The translations under genes and the position numbers were made by a program. 5,184 nt of DNA, taken from the NCBI GenBank assembly GCA_947468255.1, contig CANIMM010000227.1:1-5184 (forward strand), read 5' to 3'. Positions within the stretch are counted from its first letter, which is position 1. Each line of letters starts with the position of its first letter. The DNA comes from Chitinophagaceae bacterium. GTDB taxonomy: Bacteria > Bacteroidota > Bacteroidia > Chitinophagales > Chitinophagaceae. Below the pieces are notes generated by a model, which had not been told where the DNA came from, made no database searches, and saw only the letters and a program-made list of their open reading frames with translations. Of this stretch, positions 1 through 5,184 are shown one piece after another.

Positions 1-3000
1 ATTGAGGGAGCAGATTATGATATTAATTACGATCTAGGAACTATTAAGGTAACCAATCAAGCCATACTCAATGCAGGTTTGCCCGTGCAGGTAAATTTTG
101 AAAACAATGCGGCCTTTGGAATGCAGCAAAGAAATTATACGGGCTTACGGATGGATTATCTCGCCAAAAATAAATTGAAAGAGCAGTTATCCATTGGGGG
201 TACTGTAGTGCGTTTGGGTGAACGTCCATTTTTTACTAAAAATAATATTGGCGAAGATCCGATCCGAAATTCGATGTATGGTCTTGATGTGAATTATAGA
301 AAGGAAACGCCTCGGCTTACAAAATTGCTCGACAAACTTCCTTTTTATTCAACTACTGCCGCTTCCACTATGAATGCTTATGCAGAAGGTGCTTTTTTGC
401 AACCCGGCCATGCTCCCCAAATAGGAAAAGGTGCTGCAGGAACCGTTTATATTGATGATTTTGAAGGTAGCAAATCGGGTATTGATCTTCGTTTTCCTGC
501 TATCAGTTGGGCAATGGCATCTGTACCACAAAAGGCTACCGATGCCAATGGTAATTTGCTTTTTCCGGAAGCTATTTTAAACAATGATATCGATTACGGA
601 AAAAAAAGGGCGAAGTTGGCTTGGTACCAAATTGAACCGGCCTTGCAAGGATTTAAGGGAGTTAATAATCCCTTAAGCGATAATAGGGCTGAGCTGAGTG
701 ATCCAAGAGCTCGTCTTGTAAAACAGAGCGAAATATTTCCCCAGCGAACCACCGATTTTGGCCAAAACCAGTTGATAACTTTTGACCTTGCTTTTTATCC
801 GACTGAAAAGGGACCCTATAATTACGAATCCTCTGCACTGTCGATAGATGTCAATAATCATTTGAAAAATCCCAAACAAAAATGGGGTGGTTTAATGCGC
901 AATATCGACCAGACAGATTTTGAAACTGCCAATATTGAGTTCATCGAATGCTGGGTTCAGGATCCCTATATTAATACTACGCTTAGACCAAATGCAGATA
1001 AGTCAACCGGTGGTAAATTGTATTTTAACCTCGGTAATATTTCTGAGGATATCCTCAAGGATGGTAGAAGGTTTTATGAAAATGGTTTACCTACGCCTAC
1101 TGCTCCATCTCAGGTTGATAAAGCTTCGGTATGGGGAAGGGTGCCACTCAATCCAATTCAGGTTACCAATGCATTTAGCAATAACGCCGCAGATAGAAAA
1201 TTTCAGGATCTTGGATTTGACGGAAACAATGATGATTCTGAAAAAGTGTTAAGGGCTCCTTATCTCGCGCAATTGCAAGGAACGGTAAACAGTGCTGCTT
1301 ATCAAGCTGCAGTAAAAGATCCTTCGGCAGATGATTATATTCATTATCGAGATGCTGCCTTTACTGGATCAGATGGTATTGTAAAGCGCTACAAAAACTT
1401 CAATAATCCAGAAGGAAATTCAAAGGTGAATGATGGGTCTGCATTTTCTTCAGCCGCTACCTTATACCCGGATGCAGAAGATTTGAATAGGGATAATACC
1501 ATGAATGAAACAGAAGAATACTTTCAATATATAGTGGATATCAAACCGGCTAATGACCCGTCCATGCAGATTGGCGTGAATTATATTGTAGATAAAAAAA
1601 TGGTCAATATCAGTGGCTTGCCGGATGGAACGAGCAGGATAGAAACATGGTACCAATTTAGAATTCCAATTGGGGCTTATACCAACAAGATTGGAAATAT
1701 TCCTGATTTTAAATCTATCCGTTTTATGAGGATGTTTCTGACGGGATTTGATAATGAGGTGGTGATGCGTTTTGGTAAATTAGAATTAACGCGAAATATC
1801 TGGCGCAAGTTTCCAAATAAAATTGATTCTTCAGGTATCTATTCTCCCATTACTACCAGCGCTTCATTGAATATCAATGGCGTAAATATTGAGGAAAATG
1901 ACAAACGAACTCCATTGGCTTATCGAACACCGAGAGATATTCAACGCCAGCAAATACAAAGCAATAATGGGGTGAACCTTTTACAAAATGAGCAAAGTAT
2001 GTCGCTGCAATTTTGTGGTTTAAGTAAGGGTGATGCAAGAGGTGTACAACAAACATTTGCCAATCGGGATATTCGTCAATATGGTAAATTGTCGATGTAT
2101 ATTCATGTAGAAAATAATGTAAAAACTTTTAACAGTATTAAGGACCGCGATTTGAATGCAGTAGTCAGAATCGGGACTGATTTTGTAAGTAATTATTTTG
2201 AAATCAAAATTCCCTTGTATGTAACGCCTTTATCCGCCAATTTATTAAATCCAAATACCGACGCATATAATGATACCCTTTGGAGGGCAATCAACAGCTT
2301 GAATGTTGACCTGAGTATTTTGCCGAAATTGAAACAGGAAAGAAATATCAGGGGCATCTCAACGAGCATTTACCGCAAGTTGCAATCCAACGGACAAACC
2401 TATTCCATATTAGGTGATCCCAATTTAGGAGAGGTAAGGGGGATATTGATAGGAGTGGAAAATACCAGTAATAGCAATGCCTGCGGCGAAATGTGGGTCA
2501 ATGAATTGCGACTCAATTCGATCAATGAAAATGGTGGATGGGCTGCTATGGCTAGAATAAATATGAACCTGGCAGACTTAGGTACCATCACAGGTTCAGT
2601 GACTACACATTCTGCTGGTTTTGGAACACTCGAGCAAAGGGTCAATGAACGCTATCGTGATAATTTTACCCAAATGGATGTGGCGGCCAATATAGAGTTG
2701 GGTAAACTATTGCCCAAACAAGCAGCCATTTCTATTCCGATGTTTGCCAGTTATTCTCAAGCAATTAGTAAACCGGAGTACGACCCTTATGATTTGGATA
2801 TCCGGCTAAAAGATAAGTTAGGCTCATCCCCATCAAGTAAAAGGGATTCTATTAACAATGCTGCCGTTGATTTTACCAGTACCAAAACTTTGAATTTTAC
2901 CAACGTTAGAAAAAGCAGAAACAGTAAAAAGAGTCCAAAAATTTATGACATTTCTAATGTAGATGTAAGTTATTCCTATATCAATATTATTGCCCACAAC

Positions 3001-5184
3001 CCATTGATTGAAAACAATGAGGTAACGCGTCATCGAGGTGGCATTGGGTACAATTTTGCACCACAGCCAAAATTTATTGAGCCACTTAAGAAAATTCCAT
3101 TTTTAGCTAAAAGAAAAACCCATTGGTTTGATTTGATTAAAGATGTCAATCTCAATCCGATGCCTTCGCAGATAAGTTTTAGGGCAGATATTCACAGGCA
3201 GTTTGGTGCAGTTAGGCCAAGATCTGTGGGCTCGGATAAATACAAAATCCCAGAGACCTACGACAAGTATTTGACCTTTCAGCGCGACTTTATTTTTCGT
3301 TGGGGATTAACCCGTTCCATCAATGTAGATTTTACTGCCAACAATAATTCACGGGTAGATGAGCCGGCCGGCAGACTGGAAACCCCACTCCAAAAGGACA
3401 GTCTTTGGTCCAATTTATTGAAGGGGGGAAGAAATACCTTGTACAATCATACTGCCAATATTTCTTACACCCTTCCTACTGCAAAGTTTCCTTTGCTTGA
3501 ATGGACTACTTTCAATATAAAATACCAGGCTACTTATCGTTGGGTTGGGGCATCGCGCTTGGCTGTGGAGTTGGGCAATATTTTAGAAAATGGACAAAGC
3601 CAGGAAGCAACGGCTCAGCTTGATTTCACTAGATTGTACAACAAAGTAAAATTCTTCCGCGCCATTGAACAGCCTAATACGGGACAGGCAAAAAATAGGG
3701 AATTTACTAGGGATTCTATTTTCAAATCCATCACCAAAGCAGGGGTTACCACCAAAAAATTTAGGCGTATCAAAGTTACCAAGGTAAAAGATCCTAATTA
3801 CTTGCCCAATGTTGGAACAATTGGAAGAGTATTTGGCAAGTTGATCACCAGTGTAAAGCAAATGAATATTTCATTATCGGAAAACGCGAACACCCGTTTG
3901 CCGGGCTACCTGGATAGCACGCAATATGTGGGTCAAAACTTTAGAAGCATGCAACCCGGTTTTGATTTTATCACAGGAAAGCAACCAGATGCCAACTGGC
4001 TCAATAATGCTGCACAAAAGGGCTTGATTAGTGCAGATACTTTGTTCAACAGTATTCTGCAACAAAGCTTCGACCAACGGTTAACCTTAACCGCACAAGT
4101 AGAACCGGTAAGAGATTTAAACATTAGCGTGAATGTAAATAAAACATTCAATAAAAATTATTCAGAATTATTTAAGGATACTACTGGCACAGGAAAACAA
4201 TTCAGTCACCTAAGTCCTTATGGTGGGGGTGGATTTGATGTAAGTTATATTTCTTACAAAACATTATTTGGAAAATTTGATCCCAATCAAATTTCGGCGA
4301 CCTTCCTTACCTTCCAAAATAATCGGAAGACCATTTCTCAAAGATTGGGCGCATTGAATAAGTACAATGATGGCAGACCATTGGAGGCGAATGGATATGC
4401 TTATGGATATAATAAATATGCCAATGATGTATTGATTCCGGCATTTATAGCTGCTTATTCGGGCCAGGATCCCAACAGTGTTGGTTTAATAAAACAAAGC
4501 AATTCCAACATTAAGTCAAATCCTTTTAGCAAGATTATACCCAGGCCCAATTGGAAACTAGATTATAACGGGCTAAGCAGGGTGAAGGGCTTGGAAAAGA
4601 TTTTTACCAATGTTACTTTATCTCATGGGTACAATGGAAGTTTAAGTATGAATGGATTTACCTCCGCATTATTATACCAAGATGTATCTCGCTATGGATA
4701 CCCCTCTTTTTATGATACCATTTCAAGAAATTATATTCCTTATTTTATGTTGCCCAATATTACGATCCAAGAGCAGTTTGCTCCGTTGGTAGGTATTGAC
4801 ATGATGTTTACCAATCAGTTTCAGTTTAAAATTGATTACACCAAACAAAGAACCCTTAGTTTGAGTTTGGTTGATTTTCAGTTAAGCGAAACAAGGAGTA
4901 CTGAATTTGCCATTGGCGCCGGTTACCGTAAGCGCGGACTTAAGTTATTTGGCGGATTAAAATTGCCTAAATTTTTAAGCAAGGAAGGCACCGGCAAGTT
5001 GGACAATGAGATCAACTTCAGGTTCGACTTCAAAATCCGGGACAATGTAACAGTAAACAATCGCTTGGACCAGAATTCCACCTTACCAACAGGAGGAAGC
5101 AAAGAAATTACCCTTTCGCCTACCGTAGATTATTTTTTAAACAGCCGGATCAATATCAAACTCTTTTTTGACCAGCGTAGGGTA
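1..5184 (+). CDS. sprA: SprA/Sov, type IX secretion system outer-membrane translocon (internal part, both ends outside window)
   Basis: Seen: frame +1 is open for all 1728 codons, with no stop or frameshift; start and stop are outside the window. Family blocks occur in the expected order (window residues): YIDDFEGSKSG 150-160, LRFPAISWAMASVP 163-176, TFDLAFYPTEKGPYNY 260-275, WGGLMRNIDQTDFE 295-308, YFNLGNISEDILKDGRRFYENG 341-362, FKSIRFMRMFLTGF 570-583, NEQSMSL 663-669, WVNELRLNS 832-840, GGWAA 845-849, KPEYDPYDLDI 924-934, SRVDEPAG 1117-1124, NDVLIPAFIAAYSG 1475-1488, EQFAPLVGID 1591-1600. Known: SprA is about 2400 residues in Flavobacterium johnsoniae and forms a 36-strand outer-membrane beta barrel. 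Folded T9SS cargo passes through it and leaves by a lateral gate that binds PorV or a plug protein; in gliding species it is also needed for motility and adhesin export. Inferred: about 650 residues are missing, most of them N-terminal, including the signal peptide. Only three cysteines are present. No regulatory sequence is visible. Identification rests on recalled family motifs, not on a database search. Confidence 0.96.
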   Translation, partial: MEGADYDINYDLGTIKVTNQAILNAGLPVQVNFENNAAFGMQQRNYTGLRMDYLAKNKLKEQLSIGGTVVRLGERPFFTKNNIGEDPIRNSMYGLDVNYRKETPRLTKLLDKLPFYSTTAASTMNAYAEGAFLQPGHAPQIGKGAAGTVYIDDFEGSKSGIDLRFPAISWAMASVPQKATDANGNLLFPEAILNNDIDYGKKRAKLAWYQIEPALQGFKGVNNPLSDNRAELSDPRARLVKQSEIFPQRTTDFGQNQLITFDLAFYPTEKGPYNYESSALSIDVNNHLKNPKQKWGGLMRNIDQTDFETANIEFIECWVQDPYINTTLRPNADKSTGGKLYFNLGNISEDILKDGRRFYENGLPTPTAPSQVDKASVWGRVPLNPIQVTNAFSNNAADRKFQDLGFDGNNDDSEKVLRAPYLAQLQGTVNSAAYQAAVKDPSADDYIHYRDAAFTGSDGIVKRYKNFNNPEGNSKVNDGSAFSSAATLYPDAEDLNRDNTMNETEEYFQYIVDIKPANDPSMQIGVNYIVDKKMVNISGLPDGTSRIETWYQFRIPIGAYTNKIGNIPDFKSIRFMRMFLTGFDNEVVMRFGKLELTRNIWRKFPNKIDSSGIYSPITTSASLNINGVNIEENDKRTPLAYRTPRDIQRQQIQSNNGVNLLQNEQSMSLQFCGLSKGDARGVQQTFANRDIRQYGKLSMYIHVENNVKTFNSIKDRDLNAVVRIGTDFVSNYFEIKIPLYVTPLSANLLNPNTDAYNDTLWRAINSLNVDLSILPKLKQERNIRGISTSIYRKLQSNGQTYSILGDPNLGEVRGILIGVENTSNSNACGEMWVNELRLNSINENGGWAAMARINMNLADLGTITGSVTTHSAGFGTLEQRVNERYRDNFTQMDVAANIELGKLLPKQAAISIPMFASYSQAISKPEYDPYDLDIRLKDKLGSSPSSKRDSINNAAVDFTSTKTLNFTNVRKSRNSKKSPKIYDISNVDVSYSYINIIAHNPLIENNEVTRHRGGIGYNFAPQPKFIEPLKKIPFLAKRKTHWFDLIKDVNLNPMPSQISFRADIHRQFGAVRPRSVGSDKYKIPETYDKYLTFQRDFIFRWGLTRSINVDFTANNNSRVDEPAGRLETPLQKDSLWSNLLKGGRNTLYNHTANISYTLPTAKFPLLEWTTFNIKYQATYRWVGASRLAVELGNILENGQSQEATAQLDFTRLYNKVKFFRAIEQPNTGQAKNREFTRDSIFKSITKAGVTTKKFRRIKVTKVKDPNYLPNVGTIGRVFGKLITSVKQMNISLSENANTRLPGYLDSTQYVGQNFRSMQPGFDFITGKQPDANWLNNAAQKGLISADTLFNSILQQSFDQRLTLTAQVEPVRDLNISVNVNKTFNKNYSELFKDTTGTGKQFSHLSPYGGGGFDVSYISYKTLFGKFDPNQISATFLTFQNNRKTISQRLGALNKYNDGRPLEANGYAYGYNKYANDVLIPAFIAAYSGQDPNSVGLIKQSNSNIKSNPFSKIIPRPNWKLDYNGLSRVKGLEKIFTNVTLSHGYNGSLSMNGFTSALLYQDVSRYGYPSFYDTISRNYIPYFMLPNITIQEQFAPLVGIDMMFTNQFQFKIDYTKQRTLSLSLVDFQLSETRSTEFAIGAGYRKRGLKLFGGLKLPKFLSKEGTGKLDNEINFRFDFKIRDNVTVNNRLDQNSTLPTGGSKEITLSPTVDYFLNSRINIKLFFDQRRV
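430..1095 (+). other. SprA signature-block region within the CDS
   Basis: This part of the reading frame (window residues about 144-365) holds the tightest cluster of SprA-specific motifs: an acidic YIDDFEGSKSG turn, the LRFPAISWAMASVP block, a KKRAKLAWYQIEP block at 201-213, TFDLAFYPTEKGPYNY, WGGLMRNIDQTDFETANIEFIE, and YFNLGNISEDILKDGRRFYENG. It is the strongest single support for naming the gene. The high conservation suggests a structurally constrained part of the translocon, but I cannot assign individual strands or plug/cap elements from sequence alone. One difference from my recollection of the family is a cysteine at residue 317 (FIECWVQDP), where an aromatic residue is usual. Confidence 0.8.
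2560..5184 (+). other. C-terminal beta-barrel-rich part of SprA
   Basis: Window residues about 854-1728 are dominated by short alternating polar/hydrophobic stretches separated by Asn-, Gly-, Asp- and Ser-rich turns, as in outer-membrane beta barrels. Examples are DVSYSYINIIAH (948-959), INVDFTANNNSRVDEP (1107-1122), HTANISYTLPT (1430s-type spacing, at 1150-1160), FQFKIDYTKQRTLSLSLVDFQLSE (starting at 1607) and FDFKIRDNVTVNNRLDQ (starting at 1675). Family-specific anchors include LYNKVKF 1212-1218, LPGYLDS 1300-1306, EPVRDLNI 1368-1375, PRPNWKLDYNGLSRV 1514-1528 and EQFAPLVGID 1591-1600. The barrel assignment follows from the known SprA structure; strand boundaries are not resolved here. The final residues, YFLNSRINIKLFFDQRRV, resemble the second-to-last strand region of SprA, so the true C-terminus is probably close to the window edge. 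Confidence 0.65.
3691..3789 (+). other. Strongly basic loop segment inside SprA
   Basis: Window residues 1231-1263 contain 12 Lys/Arg and only two acidic residues (Glu1234, Asp1238) in 33 positions, for example TTKKFRRIKVTKVK at 1250-1263. It lies between the conserved LYNKVKF block and the next strand-like segment (MNISLSENANTRLPGY, from 1288). The placement suggests a loop or turn between barrel strands rather than a membrane strand. Which side of the membrane it faces cannot be told from sequence. I recall a similarly basic, length-variable linker at this place in other SprA proteins, so it is probably a family trait, but I could not verify this. Confidence 0.55.

Noticed and set aside
600..607. 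Run of eight A followed by GGG (GGA AAA AAA AGG), resembling a -1 slippery site
   Set aside because: It is simply Gly-Lys-Lys-Arg codons, and SprA homology continues in the same frame on both sides (NNDIDYG then KKRAKLAWYQIEP). I saw no clear stimulatory stem-loop or upstream Shine-Dalgarno-like element.
920..1252. 110-codon plus-strand open frame in a different frame from SprA
   Set aside because: It overlaps one of the most conserved parts of SprA in another frame, its translation (starting MKLPILSSSNAGFRIP) has no recognisable domain, and it needs no explanation beyond chance.
1594..1600. Run of seven A (GAT AAA AAA ATG) as a possible slip site or internal start
   Set aside because: The frame is conserved across it (NYIVDKKMVNISGLP), and no purine-rich ribosome-binding sequence at proper spacing precedes the ATG.
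349..4151. Short open frames of 60-92 codons on the minus strand (for example 349-531, 2400-2645, 3583-3861, 3874-4077, 3933-4151)
   Set aside because: All lie antisense inside the SprA frame, their translations show no recognisable family or signal, some overlap each other, and lengths of 60-90 codons are expected by chance opposite a 5 kb gene.
1..5184. CRISPR arrays, tRNA/rRNA genes, IS ends, riboswitches or terminators hidden in the window
   Set aside because: No regularly spaced direct repeats, terminal inverted repeats, tRNA-like cloverleaf or GC-rich hairpin followed by a T run was noticed by eye. Continuous conserved coding leaves no non-coding space.

Overview
The whole 5184-base window is the inside of one very large protein-coding gene. 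Reading frame +1 (codons starting at base 1) is open from the first to the last base: 1728 codons, no stop, and no start codon or terminus that can be defined. Both ends of the gene lie outside the window. The translation is recognisable along its full length as SprA (called Sov in Porphyromonas), the giant outer-membrane translocon of the Bacteroidetes type IX secretion system (T9SS), also required for gliding motility in Flavobacterium.

Organism: SprA is restricted to the Bacteroidetes/FCB lineage. The moderate-to-low GC content (about 40% by eye) and the Asn/Lys/Ile-rich protein fit a member of that phylum, perhaps the Chitinophagia/Sphingobacteriia side. The genus cannot be fixed from this sequence.

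Layout: bases 1-360 encode beta-rich sequence that joins in from the missing N-terminal part. Bases about 430-1100 hold the densest set of family signature blocks (YIDDFEGSKSG, TFDLAFYPTEKGPYNY, WGGLMRNIDQTDFE, YFNLGNISEDILKDGRRFYENG). Bases about 1100-2560 continue through conserved central blocks (FKSIRFMRMFLTGF, NEQSMSL, WVNELRLNS...GGWAA). Bases about 2560-5184 are a long run of alternating amphipathic segments expected to form barrel strands and loops, including a strongly basic segment at 3691-3789. The window probably stops only a few dozen codons before the natural end of the gene.

There are no intergenic stretches, RNA genes, mobile elements, CRISPR arrays, promoters or terminators. 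All shorter open frames on either strand overlap this gene and look like shadows. I found no undescribed system here; the window is one core secretion gene, with only a few small oddities worth a check.
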